Counted from the stretch's first letter, positions 37,101 to 44,955 are shown. The stretch is 64,000 bases of DNA from Clostridia bacterium (GCA_017504625.1 JAFVQU010000020.1:124001-188000), one strand, 5' to 3'. The notes: a model not told the origin generated them from the letters alone. Numbers and translations: made by a program.

Positions 37101-38037
37101 GGCGCGAGGTGGTCAAACTTCCAATACTAGTATATCACAAAAATCGGATTTGTCAACAGATTCTTCAAAAAAAACTTCTGGAACGGATGACTCGCAGCTT
37201 TCCTACACTCCCACGGAAGAAAACGGTGTTGACAATTATACTGAAGAGCAGTATAATTGTTTTGGGTGGGTGAGAGCAAACAATGTAATAAGCGCAGGAT
37301 ATTGGAGGAACTTTACCCAAAACTTTGCAAAAGCAGTTACTGGATTATCATATTATCCCAAGAATGCACAGGGTGAGTATATGATTGAAGTGTACGACAT
37401 ACACGACAGATTTGGCGTTACAGATGTTATTGTATTTGCAAGTGGGACTATTGAAAACCCGAAGGTAACAAAAATTGTTAAATTAAATCTTACTAATGAT
37501 GTAGATCTCGAAACGAAAAGGAGTGAGTTATATGAGGTTGAGAGGAGAGGAATACAGCAAGAGGCTGGAGAGCTATTCCGATTTTACTATAAGGCTGATT
37601 TCGTTGGCGAACGGAACTACCAAAGAAATAGCGCTGAAGGCATCGGAAATAACCACCGACTCGGAACTAAACGAAGACCAAGTGAGATCAAAGCTAATCC
37701 ACTTATTGAACTCCACATCGATGAAGAAAACGGAACAATAATAACAAAATATCGTAACGGTGAAATTCTTACAGAAAGATGGGATGTAAGCGATTACTCC
37801 TACACACCTTCAAAGGCAGAGACTATCGATGAATTGCTTGAACAATACAAAGAGGGTACTATTACCGAGGAGGAGTTTAAGGAGAGGATAGTTAGCGGTA
37901 AGTCGAAGAACGACCCTGTAAGTGTTGCACAAATGAGCGAGGAAGTCGCGAACACCACTCCCGATATTCAAAGACGGCAGGGCAAGGTAAAGGGTGACGG
38001 AGAACGCGACACGATTATAGCAAACAAGAGATTTTAG
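34177..38037 (+). CDS. Polyvalent-type multidomain protein of mobile-element origin, probably 5'-truncated
   Basis: A 1286-codon open frame. QYADIFGLKEHGK...FNAVYQAGKQGKD...LSEEQKMIAYNAGVMDG (about residues 65-145) resembles a motif common in large polyvalent proteins of phages and conjugative elements. Later parts are a charged coiled region; a segment ending SISIAxFFEKIN...LKYIPDGFL (about 355-535); a metallopeptidase-like domain (about 570-740) where the expected HExxH reads HELTY (H626-Y630), losing the second histidine; a nuclease-like domain (about 775-955); and a C-terminal NCFGWVRANNVISAGYW...ELFRFYYK domain (about 1030-1160). The frame is open back to 34069. No ribosome site precedes ATG 34177 and the first 45 residues look non-native, which suggests 5' loss. 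No phage or conjugation genes adjoin. Three antisense promoters lie inside. Confidence 0.65.
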   Translation: MPKTLMQRLTTVLRVLLIRDTADRINGLERPKPNEGYALTNDISNNSISQPEGIVNRENLSSVDAQVAQYADIFGLKEHGKSELATVVSYAGEDADVGNVAQAFNAVYQAGKQGKDVSEAKNPYLSLLSEEQKMIAYNAGVMDGLLEKARSEKTSDGVLQKDGESGKEGATTETSHKRKGRTAEERQEARKKQIEAERRKFSQLSPERQKYLKEKYSEYCNVIEQLEVGDKLISDNGDTIGEVISITDGAVFIVGESGFVEMILPDTFIADGVISFLDIGDGHFERADGTWIGKTTADNAETASKKITPDMSDAERYEVLKDRILSLSAQSDKNKLVDVQEKIGVSDNDIEFSKYGDRKKLFKKLGEEFAVYHQYSNADVQLDFSFSKGNIGESVSKQGKNFLYMAKMLTCLDTIVENAIGIEVHNRNKDGYKTDNTLENIYVLASAFVDGENIVPVKLEIKKFSDKENTLYVAIALESIKTDGIVKQEVANDGVARQYSPPSNISIAHFFEKINIADKSFLKYIPDGFLSEEQIKAKQEALAEDKRRIDAMSDKEQGKKETITPVKNLTKEQKDVVEAGKRLGREVIIADIKLGKKNIDGLWDGKIIYINPNPTSGNPMFTLLKHELTYFTQISEKYEAFSFAVTDSKVFSKWLRDKGFKNSQEYIAKIISDQKKVGKNWDNADGREKARREMVANFVGDVLFADDGALERFVNALSPDHKRTFGELVRDFIAWIKKKLGALSEIEMLERQYAKLFKDAKKVMTVNGEYQAAYSFINSSNGMANDALIPYNDKQINYINNRGDYIIDSFDKLVEVVNLAFDEPDKKAIAHFGMVDAATLQKIKNSIPNLPESMDMLFEDNRSYSIATTLDSIRHIVKEKKLTRQDVIDYLDRFANTIVEYDEVDFHYYTRRGRETPGLLFRKDFPDGKYISFDLISQEKQSLLMQSLYIDSVDYEKRKSADPVLMQNAPASTPKARGGQTSNTSISQKSDLSTDSSKKTSGTDDSQLSYTPTEENGVDNYTEEQYNCFGWVRANNVISAGYWRNFTQNFAKAVTGLSYYPKNAQGEYMIEVYDIHDRFGVTDVIVFASGTIENPKVTKIVKLNLTNDVDLETKRSELYEVERRGIQQEAGELFRFYYKADFVGERNYQRNSAEGIGNNHRLGTKRRPSEIKANPLIELHIDEENGTIITKYRNGEILTERWDVSDYSYTPSKAETIDELLEQYKEGTITEEEFKERIVSGKSKNDPVSVAQMSEEVANTTPDIQRRQGKVKGDGERDTIIANKRF
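34231..34343 (-). other. Cassette B: antisense promoter plus closing stem inside the polyvalent ORF
   Basis: Promoter TTGACA (34338-34343), 17 bases ending TGTGA, TATACT (34315-34320). The next minus-strand bases form a 10-base stem (34299-34308 with 34231-34240, one G-U). It encloses hairpins GAGCG/CGCTC and GGCCG/CGGTC, a three-way-junction shape. No T-run follows. On the plus strand it encodes the linker SNNSISQ. Confidence 0.45.
35613..35720 (-). other. Cassette C: antisense promoter plus stem inside the polyvalent ORF
   Basis: TTGATT (35715-35720), 17 bases ending TGTGC, TATACT (35692-35697). Then AGACGGG (35679-35685) pairs perfectly with CCCGTCT (35622-35628), with GTTTTTATG following, terminator-like. 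One inner hairpin CGCCA/TGGCG. The plus strand encodes SNISIAH. Confidence 0.4.
37043..37156 (-). other. Cassette D: antisense promoter plus closing stem inside the polyvalent ORF
   Basis: TTGACA (37151-37156), 16 bases ending TGTGA, TATACT (37129-37134). A nine-base stem (37114-37122 with 37049-37057, one G-U) is followed by six T. Inner hairpins are CGCC/GGCG and GCTG/CAGC. The plus strand encodes SNTSISQ. Confidence 0.45.
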
Positions 38038-38069
38038 AAAGGCATTAAAATAACAAAATATTGGAATAT

Positions 38070-38098
38070 AATGTATCACGCTTAGGGAGGAGTGTCAA
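38070..38098 (-). promoter_or_regulatory. Weaker promoter-like copy E past the polyvalent ORF
   Basis: TTGACA, 17-base spacer ending CGTGA, TACATT on the minus strand, 33 bases beyond the ORF stop. It resembles cassettes A-D but has a poor -10 and no clear closing stem. Confidence 0.3.
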
Positions 38099-38100
38099 GG

Positions 38101-38135
38101 ACAAAAAGTCCCCGTGCAGTAATGCGTGGGGTTCT
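38101..38135. terminator. Probable bidirectional terminator
   Basis: Stem CCCCGTGC / GCGTGGGG (two G-U pairs) with ACTTTTTG on the minus strand. It lies between the polyvalent ORF and the converging membrane-protein gene. Confidence 0.6.
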
Positions 38136-38137
38136 TA

Positions 38138-38470
38138 TTATAGATTTCTTAAATTATCTATCTCTTCTTCAAATGATTGAATTGTCTTTTTGCTCACGTT
38201 GTCTGTTTCGACGATCTCGCCGCCTTCGATTACCTTGATATTTATGTTGTTCACGATGTTTTGCAACGAGTTGGCTATCTTTGTTTTTTCATCGGCTTTT
38301 CTTACAAACCAATATACCGGTATGCAGAATATCACAAAGGCGAAGAATACAGAGTATTCAAAATTCAGCCAATTTGATATTGTTCTTGCCAATGAATCTG
38401 CACCGAAGATCAATATGCAAAAAGTAATTAGGATAAAAATAAAGTTAATAATTCTTTTTCCGAAATTCAT
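38138..38470 (-). CDS. Small two-helix membrane protein, unknown
   Basis: 110 residues after CGGAGGTAGGCA. Two hydrophobic segments (about residues 8-27 and 38-56) are followed by a soluble tail with coiled-coil character (KTIQSFEEEIDNLRNL). I recognise no family. It lies 82 bases downstream of the Xre-type regulator gene on the same strand, in the accessory patch next to the polyvalent ORF, so it could be a regulated small effector. Function unknown. Confidence 0.7.
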   Translation of the reverse strand: MNFGKRIINFIFILITFCILIFGADSLARTISNWLNFEYSVFFAFVIFCIPVYWFVRKADEKTKIANSLQNIVNNINIKVIEGGEIVETDNVSKKTIQSFEEEIDNLRNL

Positions 38471-38552
38471 TGCCTACCTCCGCACATATGGATTGTTTTC
38501 TATGAAAAGCTGTTTCACAACTCTAAAAAATAATCTATATGTAATTTCTTTT

Positions 38553-38789
38553 TTAATAGTTAACAAAAATACTGTTTGGCACACAAGACTCAATATCTCC
38601 AAGGTCAAGATGAAGCGCAGCGGCAATCCGTAATACGCTTGAAAGTTTTGGATCCGAGTCGCCAAGTTCGATGAGTTCAAGACCTCTGTCAGAGAGTCCT
38701 GCAAGTTCCGCCGCTTTTCTTATAGATAGACCTAATTGTTCTCGTTTTTCTCTTACTATTCTTCCGAAATGTTGTGTTTTCATTGTCAT
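38553..38789 (-). CDS. Small Xre-type helix-turn-helix regulator
   Basis: 78 residues, essentially one HTH_3 domain (IVREKREQLGLSIRKAAELAGLSDRGLELIELGDSDPKLSSVLRIAAAL spans helices 1-4, written here only as positions 9-57). It would bind DNA as a dimer. Two starts are possible (38789 or 38783). Neither has a normal ribosome site because the terminator hairpin at 38794-38822 ends just before the ATG; the only purine-rich stretch, GGGG, lies inside that stem. Target genes unknown; the small membrane protein downstream is the obvious candidate. Confidence 0.82.
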   Translation of the reverse strand: MTMKTQHFGRIVREKREQLGLSIRKAAELAGLSDRGLELIELGDSDPKLSSVLRIAAALHLDLGDIESCVPNSIFVNY

Positions 38790-38793
38790 TTTT

Positions 38794-38822
38794 GAAACAG
38801 CACCCCGTAGGGTGCTGTTTCT
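38794..38822 (-). terminator. Hairpin between the flavodoxin-like gene and the Xre regulator
   Basis: GAAACAGCACC / GGTGCTGTTTC, a strong stem 12 bases after the flavodoxin-like stop. The T tail is weak (TTTC), so read-through into the regulator is possible. Confidence 0.7.
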
Positions 38823-38833
38823 TTTATGTATTA

Positions 38834-39253
38834 TCAGTTAAGCGATGCGATAGTGTTCTTTACCCACTCGAGAATTTCGGTCTTTTCGGCATCGGTTACC
38901 TTGTTGTCGAAAAGTCCCATCTTGATCTTCTTTACGTCCTCGATCACGTTTGCGCCCGCTTCCTTGATAAGCTCCTTGGTCTTCTCAACACAAGCATCGT
39001 CGCCTGCAGCGATGATTGCAACATTGTATGCTCTTGCCTTGGTAAGCTCACGAACGAAAAGTCTGTAATCGTCGGGAAGGCTGCCCTTGATATTTGTTGC
39101 GAGAATAACGAGTCTTTCCTTATCGCAGGAGTATGCGGGGGGAATTCTGTCAACAGAGTTAACGTTAAGCTCGTATTCTGCCTTTATCATATTACCGATT
39201 GCGAGAAGCTTCTTCTTCTCGGGGTAACAAAGAACTCTCATTTTAATAGCCAT
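38834..39253 (-). CDS. Small flavodoxin-like protein, unknown role
   Basis: 139 residues. Alternating strands and helices (MRVLCYPEKKKLLAIGNMI, RLVILATNI, VAIIAAGDDACVEKTKELIKEAGA) suggest a flavodoxin-like alpha/beta fold. The usual Ser/Thr-rich phosphate-binding loop after strand 1 is replaced by YPEKKKL, so FMN binding is doubtful. AAAAGGAGATACAG precedes the ATG, and a promoter lies at 39286-39314. Single gene; function not assignable. Confidence 0.7.
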   Translation of the reverse strand: MAIKMRVLCYPEKKKLLAIGNMIKAEYELNVNSVDRIPPAYSCDKERLVILATNIKGSLPDDYRLFVRELTKARAYNVAIIAAGDDACVEKTKELIKEAGANVIEDVKKIKMGLFDNKVTDAEKTEILEWVKNTIASLN

Positions 39254-39285
39254 TGGTCTGTATCTCCTTTTTCTTTGATATACTT

Positions 39286-39314
39286 ATTTTATCACATTTT
39301 TTGCCAAAATGCAA
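39286..39314 (-). promoter_or_regulatory. Promoter of the flavodoxin-like gene
   Basis: TTGCAT, 17-base spacer ending TGTGA, TAAAAT on the minus strand. Confidence 0.55.
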
Positions 39315-39393
39315 ACCATTTTCGGCACGTGGCTGAACTTTCGTAGGATTACACATTAAAGGCAAGTGTGTTTTGTTGATTATAACAAGAAAA

Positions 39394-40122
39394 TTACTTA
39401 AATTCAACAAGATACTTATCGTATACCTTATTTCTCATAATGCGGTAGCTCTCGTCCGCATTGGCAGAGAAGAAATCGCAATTGTTTCTGATCGCGGTCA
39501 CGATATACTCGGGATTGAGATTTTCCGTGCTTCCCGCGGAGAGAATGGTGTTGATCGTGATGACGTTTCCTTCAACACTCGTATCAAGCTTCTTTATAAA
39601 AGTAGTGATATCAACATCTTTTTCGCCCGATTTTGAACGCTTTGTCATTATAACGGGAGAAGAGAAGAGTGCGTTTATTTTCTCAGCATCACCAACACCG
39701 ATTTTATCGGATTTAAGCGTGATAGTATAGTCTGCGTAAGCGATATCGGCAAACTTTGTTGTCGGGTAATATGCTTCGAGAACGTACATCTCGTCTGTCA
39801 ACTGCTCGTTAAGCTGATTTTTGATATCTTCAAGGTCTATCTTACGCTCGATCTTGAGGTCTGCCATCTCGCACGTGCTTTCCGTACCGACAGAAAGCGG
39901 AACTCCGAAAACGAGCTTTGCGTGGGGGTTGAAGCCCTTTGTGTACCACATAGGAATATTTGCTCTCACAAGAACTCTGTGGAAGGTTCTCTGGAGGTCA
40001 AGGTGCGAGATAAACTGAAGATTACCCACCTTGCAGAACTTGATTCGCACGGTTACGGGTGTGTCAAGCATGGGGAGAGAGAGCTTTTTCTCACCGGGAA
40101 CTATTTTTCTTACGGGCAGCAT
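39394..40122 (-). CDS. TIGR03936/DUF2344 radical-SAM-linked protein
   Basis: 242 residues. The VRIKFCKVGNLQFISHLDLQRTF opening (given here as positions 23-45), IPMWYTKGFNPHAKLVFGVPL and VGTESTCEM are diagnostic of the DUF2344 family, always encoded with or fused to a TIGR03960 radical SAM protein. The ATG lies inside the 3' end of that gene (13-base overlap) behind GGAGGTGAG, so translation is coupled. The family is thought to act with its partner in RNA or cofactor modification, but the reaction is not established. Confidence 0.92.
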   Translation of the reverse strand: MLPVRKIVPGEKKLSLPMLDTPVTVRIKFCKVGNLQFISHLDLQRTFHRVLVRANIPMWYTKGFNPHAKLVFGVPLSVGTESTCEMADLKIERKIDLEDIKNQLNEQLTDEMYVLEAYYPTTKFADIAYADYTITLKSDKIGVGDAEKINALFSSPVIMTKRSKSGEKDVDITTFIKKLDTSVEGNVITINTILSAGSTENLNPEYIVTAIRNNCDFFSANADESYRIMRNKVYDKYLVEFK

Positions 40123-41957
40123 CTTCTCTCACCTCCAAGTCGGTTTGCTCCACATCCCGAGCATTTCTCTCGGCAGTTGGGAGTAGTTACGCCCTCATGG
40201 GCTTTTTTGCTTTCTCTTATAAGGAATTCCTTGGTTACACCGCAGTCGATGATGTCCCAGGGAAGTATCTCATCGTAAGAATAGCGGCGGTTAGCGTAGA
40301 AAGCGGGATCAACTCCGCTGCGCTCAAATACGCTTATCCACTTTTCATAATCAAAATTTTCGCTCCACGCGTCAAACTTGAAGCCCTCACGGCAAGCAAG
40401 CTCAAGAGCGGGCGCAAGACGGCGGTCGCCGCGTGCCAGCACCGCCTCGATCTGACACGTTTCGGGATCGTGGTGCTGATATTTTATCTTTCGGTCGTTT
40501 ACGCATTCACCGACGAATGCCTGCTTTTCCTTGATAACCTCAAGCGTATCCTGAGGCTCCCACTGGAAGGGAGTAAAGGGCTTGGGGATAAAGGGAGAAA
40601 CACTGAAGGTGACCTGGGGTGCCTTTTGCTTGTTGCGGTTGGGATTTGCGTAGAACGCTTCAATTACCTTCTTTGCGAGTGCGGGGATAGCCGCAAGATC
40701 CTCGCAGGTTTCTGTAGGAAGTCCCTGCATAAAGTAGAGCTTTACCTGTGTTTTGCCCGCGTCAAACGCAACGGTTACTGCTCTCATAAGATCATCCTCA
40801 CGAACGTTCTTGTTGATAACGTCGCGCAGTCTTTGTGAGCCCGCCTCGGGCGCAAACGTAAGGGAGGAAGCGCGCACGGAAGCAACCTTTTCCATAAGCT
40901 CCTTTGTAAAGCTATCAACTCGGAGCGAGGGAAGTGAGAAGCTTACCATATTATCCTTCGTCCAGTCAAGGAGCTTGTCGGTAAGCTCGGGAAGTCCCGT
41001 GTAGTCACTTATAGAAAGCGATGCGAGAGAGATCTCCTCATAGCCCGTATTTTCAAATATGCACTTTGCCTGCTCGTTGAGAAGGTCGGGTGACTTTTCT
41101 CTTACTGGGCGGTATATGATACCCGCCTGACAGAAGCGGCAACCTCTGATACAGCCGCGGAATACCTCAAGCATAATTCTGTCGTGAACAACCTCGGTAT
41201 AAGGCATTATCGCGTAATCGGGGAAAGGCGCTTTATCAAGATCCTCAACAATTCGCTTTTCAATCTTTGTAGGGATATCGTCATAAACAGGAGTATAGGA
41301 CTTTATCGTTCCGTCCTCGTTGTACTCAACGGTATAGAGAGAGGGAACGTAAACGCCCTTGATAGTCCTTGCCGCCTCGTGCAAGAATTCTGCCTTTGTA
41401 TATCTGCCCTCATCCTTCATCTGAATGTAAAGGCGAACGATCTCGACCAGCATGCTCTCGCCCTCGCCGATGTTGAAAAGGTCGAAGAAGTCGGCTACGG
41501 GCTCGGGATTATACGCGCAAGGGCCGCCGCCGATAACTATCGGGAAATCTTCACCTCTGTCCTTTGCGTATAGGGGCATTTTTGCAAGCTCCAGCATATT
41601 AAGCACGTTGGTATAGGACATCTCGTACTGAAGCGTGAATCCGAGGAAATCGAAGTCACGCACGTTGTCCTTGCTTTCGTGCGCCCAAAGGGGGAGATCG
41701 TGCTCACGCATCTTTTCCTGCATATCTACCCACGGGTCATATACACGTTCGCACCAGATATCATCCTCGCGGTTGAGGCAATCGTAAAGGATTCTGACAC
41801 CGAGGTTGGACATTCCAATCTCGTACGTATCGGGGAAGGCAAATGCAAATCTTGCCTTTATTTTTGATTTGTCTTTAATTATCTGTCCGTACTCGCCACC
41901 CGAATAACGACCGGGCTTTGATACCTGCTTTAAAATAGCATTTAACTTTTCGTTCAT
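40110..41957 (-). CDS. TIGR03960 B12-binding radical SAM protein
   Basis: 615 residues. An N-terminal B12-binding-like domain (PDTYEIGMSNLGVRILYD) is followed by the radical SAM core with the CxxxCxxC cluster motif CIRGCRFC near residues 266-273. The C-terminal end is Cys-rich (CREKCSGCGANRL). The start ATG overlaps the stop of the upstream P-type-ATPase-like gene (ATGA), and the 3' end overlaps the DUF2344 gene. Presumed enzyme of a modification step shared with the DUF2344 protein; substrate unknown. Confidence 0.93.
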   Translation of the reverse strand: MNEKLNAILKQVSKPGRYSGGEYGQIIKDKSKIKARFAFAFPDTYEIGMSNLGVRILYDCLNREDDIWCERVYDPWVDMQEKMREHDLPLWAHESKDNVRDFDFLGFTLQYEMSYTNVLNMLELAKMPLYAKDRGEDFPIVIGGGPCAYNPEPVADFFDLFNIGEGESMLVEIVRLYIQMKDEGRYTKAEFLHEAARTIKGVYVPSLYTVEYNEDGTIKSYTPVYDDIPTKIEKRIVEDLDKAPFPDYAIMPYTEVVHDRIMLEVFRGCIRGCRFCQAGIIYRPVREKSPDLLNEQAKCIFENTGYEEISLASLSISDYTGLPELTDKLLDWTKDNMVSFSLPSLRVDSFTKELMEKVASVRASSLTFAPEAGSQRLRDVINKNVREDDLMRAVTVAFDAGKTQVKLYFMQGLPTETCEDLAAIPALAKKVIEAFYANPNRNKQKAPQVTFSVSPFIPKPFTPFQWEPQDTLEVIKEKQAFVGECVNDRKIKYQHHDPETCQIEAVLARGDRRLAPALELACREGFKFDAWSENFDYEKWISVFERSGVDPAFYANRRYSYDEILPWDIIDCGVTKEFLIRESKKAHEGVTTPNCREKCSGCGANRLGGERRCCP

Positions 41958-44908
41958 TTCGTTTCCTTGGTTTTGTTTGTTTTCTTATTTTTTATCATTT
42001 TGCTCACGCTTACGGTTCCGGGTATAAGAGCCAAGAGCATTGCGGCGTTAAGAACGATCGTAATATGGCTCTTGAGTGATCCGAAGAAAAGCGCGTATTT
42101 GTCAACTGTCAAAAGCAGAGCAAGAAGGCAGGATATGATAAATCCTCCCGCGATTATCGCATAGAGCATCCTTCTGTGAAGCTTTCTCTTACCAACTATC
42201 TCACGGCAGTTGATTATTGCCTTCGCTAAGGCAAAGCTGTCTGACGCGCAGATTATTTGTCCGTCACACACGGCTTTGTAATCCGAATATTCGTATTGCT
42301 CGGATTTTGAAACCGATACGGTGTGCATATCCTCCGACTTGTTCTGTTCAAAATAAAGATCGTTTATCTGCGGCTCATACGTGTCAACGTATGCCTCAAT
42401 GCCTGCTTGCGCGAGGAGTGAAACGATATCGGCAAATTCAGGCTTTACCTTGCTCGTAATGATAAATCCGAGCTTTGGAATACCGTCGAATGCCATATAT
42501 ACTACCGAGCGGTCAAAACCTTTAATCGCGGTATTGAGATTGCTGTCGGTCTTTACCTTGATATTGTGCGCTTGCATATAGTTTTTATCGCCAAGCAGAA
42601 TGTTGATCGCAGAATCAAAGTATATTTCAATTCCGTTTTCCGCTATTGAGTTTATCACAACGTCGCCCTTTTTACTGTTTACAGCTTCGCCGTCAAGCTT
42701 GTGTGAGACCTCGCCGAGAGGGCCGCCCAAAGCGTCGAAAACTCTCTTAGCAATATCGAGATTTTTTTTACCGTCTGCGCTCTTCGTGGGGTGTATCTCT
42801 GTGTAGGATATTATTTCGATGGAATCTGTATCATCGAAGCAAAGTACACCGGTGCGCGCAAGCTCGTCTGCGGCATTGTAGCCTATAAGAGCTATTTTAT
42901 CTCTGCGCAAGAAGATCGAAGTAACAAACTCGATCACCGACGGATCAAGCACGTAGGCAAAGGGAATGCATAAAAGCGTAGTTGTCATCATAGTATAAAC
43001 GCCGTTGATGATATTCTCACTCATAATGATAGATACTGCTCCCGCCACGAGAGAGAGGATCGGTACTATGCCTATGATATATATCAGGTTCACGCTTGCA
43101 AAAACGCTGTTTGACGATTTCTTGAAATATCCGCTTATAAGAGATGTTTTTACCAATCTGAACGAACGCGCATCGCCCTTCGATACTACCTTTGAATTCT
43201 TCTTACTACTCGGAGCGGTGTATTCCTCGGCGGTGCGAATAATATTTGATCTGTACATCAAATCAAAGGTATTAGCCTCGCGTATACAATTCAGAAGCTC
43301 GGCGGACAGGATGAAAATAATGTAAAGAATTACGCAAAATCCAAACAGCATAAGTCCGGATTCGTCTACCATAGAAGGCTCAAACAAGTATATAATAGAG
43401 GTAGCAATGCCCGATATTGCAAAAGATAGCATAAGGTACGCTACAATCGAGTAAAGATTTGCTTCAAACCTCACGATGCCAAGCACACCTGCAATAATTT
43501 TTTTATTAAGTATTGCAAAGCATATAGCAATAAGAACGGTCTCTATCGCAACTATGGCAAGATAGCTTGATCTGTCAGAGAAGAATTCAAAGAATCCTTC
43601 AAGCGCGAGCATGATTAAGGCAAGAGTGGACACGAGAACAAGCTGTATTATGATAATACTCTTATCGGACTTGAATTTCTCGCGGATCTTCTTTGATTCC
43701 TTTTTATCGGTAAGCTCCTTGCCGCAATACCCGTGGGGTGTGCGGTGCGATTCGGGAGTAAACTCATTGTATTTTTCAGTAAATATCTTCTGAGCCTCTT
43801 CCTCACCGACTCTCGACTTTATTTCCTCTCCGTATCCGAAATTGAGCAAGAGGGAAATATCGTTGGTGTCAAGACGCTCGCCTGAATTTTCCTCTTTCAC
43901 TGTGGAGTGTATAGCCTCGCTTTCGGCAGAAGCGGAAGTGATCTCGTCATTCTTTACCGCAACGGGTGTGAAATCCGGTAGCCCATTCTGAAGAGGATCA
44001 TACGTGTATTCGGCGGGATCAAGCACAAGACGGGGAAGATCAACCTCGTGTGAATCATCGTATACCTCGTCCTCGACCGCCGGCTCATATTCCTCATCAT
44101 CGGAACAATTCCCGTCAACGTATCCGATATCCTCAACGTTAATATTCTCGTCGGAGTCTTCATCCTCGTCAAAATAGGTAAGGGGAGCCTCGTTGACCGC
44201 GGTGCTTTCTTCGTCCACGCTTTCACTTGCGATGTCGGACAGTATCTCTTCCTGCTCATAATATTCATCAGATTCGGTCGCGGACTCGTTTATAATATTG
44301 TCTATCGCGGTTCCGCTTTCCCTTTGAGCCTCCGAAACATCGGTAGCTACATGAGAGAACATTAACTGAAGAACCCCGTCAACCTCATCTTCGGATTCGG
44401 ATGGCTGCTCAGTCATTTCATTGTCTTTAATTTCCGCGCAAGATGATTCCTCTACAACAGCCTCTTCATGCGGAATAGGCTCCTCGTTAGCAGGAGCTTC
44501 TTCAACAGTCAAAACTTCCGTGATCACGTCCTCAACGAGATCGTCATCGGTTTCTTCGGGTGTCAACGCTTCTTCGGGAAATTCTATATTAGCAGTATCT
44601 TCTACGTTTTCTTCGACAATTTCTTCAGTCACGGCTTCTTCAACCTCGAATTCTTCAACCTCGAATTCTTCAACCTCGAATTCTTCGTCGATGATATATT
44701 CAGAGCTACTTGGTTTATCGCCCGACGGAGCATCAGCATTCATAATAAGCTCCTTGAGCATTTCACTGAATTCCGCGTTATCATTGGACTCTGATGAGTT
44801 TTCCTCGTCAGTATCCGAATTGTCTTTTTCAAACTGCTGCTGGATCTGAGCGAGTATCAGGTCAAGCTCTTCATTTTCGCGCTTTTCCTTTTTGCTTTGC
44901 TTGCTCAT
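41954..44908 (-). CDS. Degenerate P-type-ATPase-like membrane protein with long acidic N-terminus
   Basis: 984 residues after AAAGGAGGT. Residues 1 to about 420 are strongly acidic and low-complexity, including three EFEVE repeats. About eight membrane segments follow from residue 430. After segment six the sequence YLDP-like AYVLDPSVIEF...DELARTGVLCFDDTDSIEI matches the P-type segment leading into FDKTGTLT, but KTGT has become DTDS. FDGIPKLGFIITSKVKPEFADIVSLLAQAGI (positions about 795-825) matches the P-domain, with TGD replaced by DTYE, and CDGQIICASDSFALAKA sits where GDGxNDxxAL is expected. The fold looks kept while catalysis is lost; a scaffold or sensor role is inferred. In operon with the rlmB-type and radical SAM genes. 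Confidence 0.62.
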   Translation of the reverse strand: MSKQSKKEKRENEELDLILAQIQQQFEKDNSDTDEENSSESNDNAEFSEMLKELIMNADAPSGDKPSSSEYIIDEEFEVEEFEVEEFEVEEAVTEEIVEENVEDTANIEFPEEALTPEETDDDLVEDVITEVLTVEEAPANEEPIPHEEAVVEESSCAEIKDNEMTEQPSESEDEVDGVLQLMFSHVATDVSEAQRESGTAIDNIINESATESDEYYEQEEILSDIASESVDEESTAVNEAPLTYFDEDEDSDENINVEDIGYVDGNCSDDEEYEPAVEDEVYDDSHEVDLPRLVLDPAEYTYDPLQNGLPDFTPVAVKNDEITSASAESEAIHSTVKEENSGERLDTNDISLLLNFGYGEEIKSRVGEEEAQKIFTEKYNEFTPESHRTPHGYCGKELTDKKESKKIREKFKSDKSIIIIQLVLVSTLALIMLALEGFFEFFSDRSSYLAIVAIETVLIAICFAILNKKIIAGVLGIVRFEANLYSIVAYLMLSFAISGIATSIIYLFEPSMVDESGLMLFGFCVILYIIFILSAELLNCIREANTFDLMYRSNIIRTAEEYTAPSSKKNSKVVSKGDARSFRLVKTSLISGYFKKSSNSVFASVNLIYIIGIVPILSLVAGAVSIIMSENIINGVYTMMTTTLLCIPFAYVLDPSVIEFVTSIFLRRDKIALIGYNAADELARTGVLCFDDTDSIEIISYTEIHPTKSADGKKNLDIAKRVFDALGGPLGEVSHKLDGEAVNSKKGDVVINSIAENGIEIYFDSAINILLGDKNYMQAHNIKVKTDSNLNTAIKGFDRSVVYMAFDGIPKLGFIITSKVKPEFADIVSLLAQAGIEAYVDTYEPQINDLYFEQNKSEDMHTVSVSKSEQYEYSDYKAVCDGQIICASDSFALAKAIINCREIVGKRKLHRRMLYAIIAGGFIISCLLALLLTVDKYALFFGSLKSHITIVLNAAMLLALIPGTVSVSKMIKNKKTNKTKETK
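44641..44685. repeat. Three tandem 15-base repeats
   Basis: Unit CAACCTCGAATTCTT three times without mismatch, encoding the EFEVE periodicity of the acidic N-terminus of the P-type-like protein. A likely site of slippage variation in multiples of five residues. Confidence 0.85.
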
Positions 44909-44955
44909 AAGAGTACCTCCTTTTCTGCAGATTTTTATTGTGTTATCTGTAAAGC

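Noticed and set aside
34029..38140. Insertion sequence or complete prophage/conjugative element
   Set aside because: No transposase, integrase, relaxase or phage structural gene is visible and no clear terminal repeats or target duplications bound the patch.
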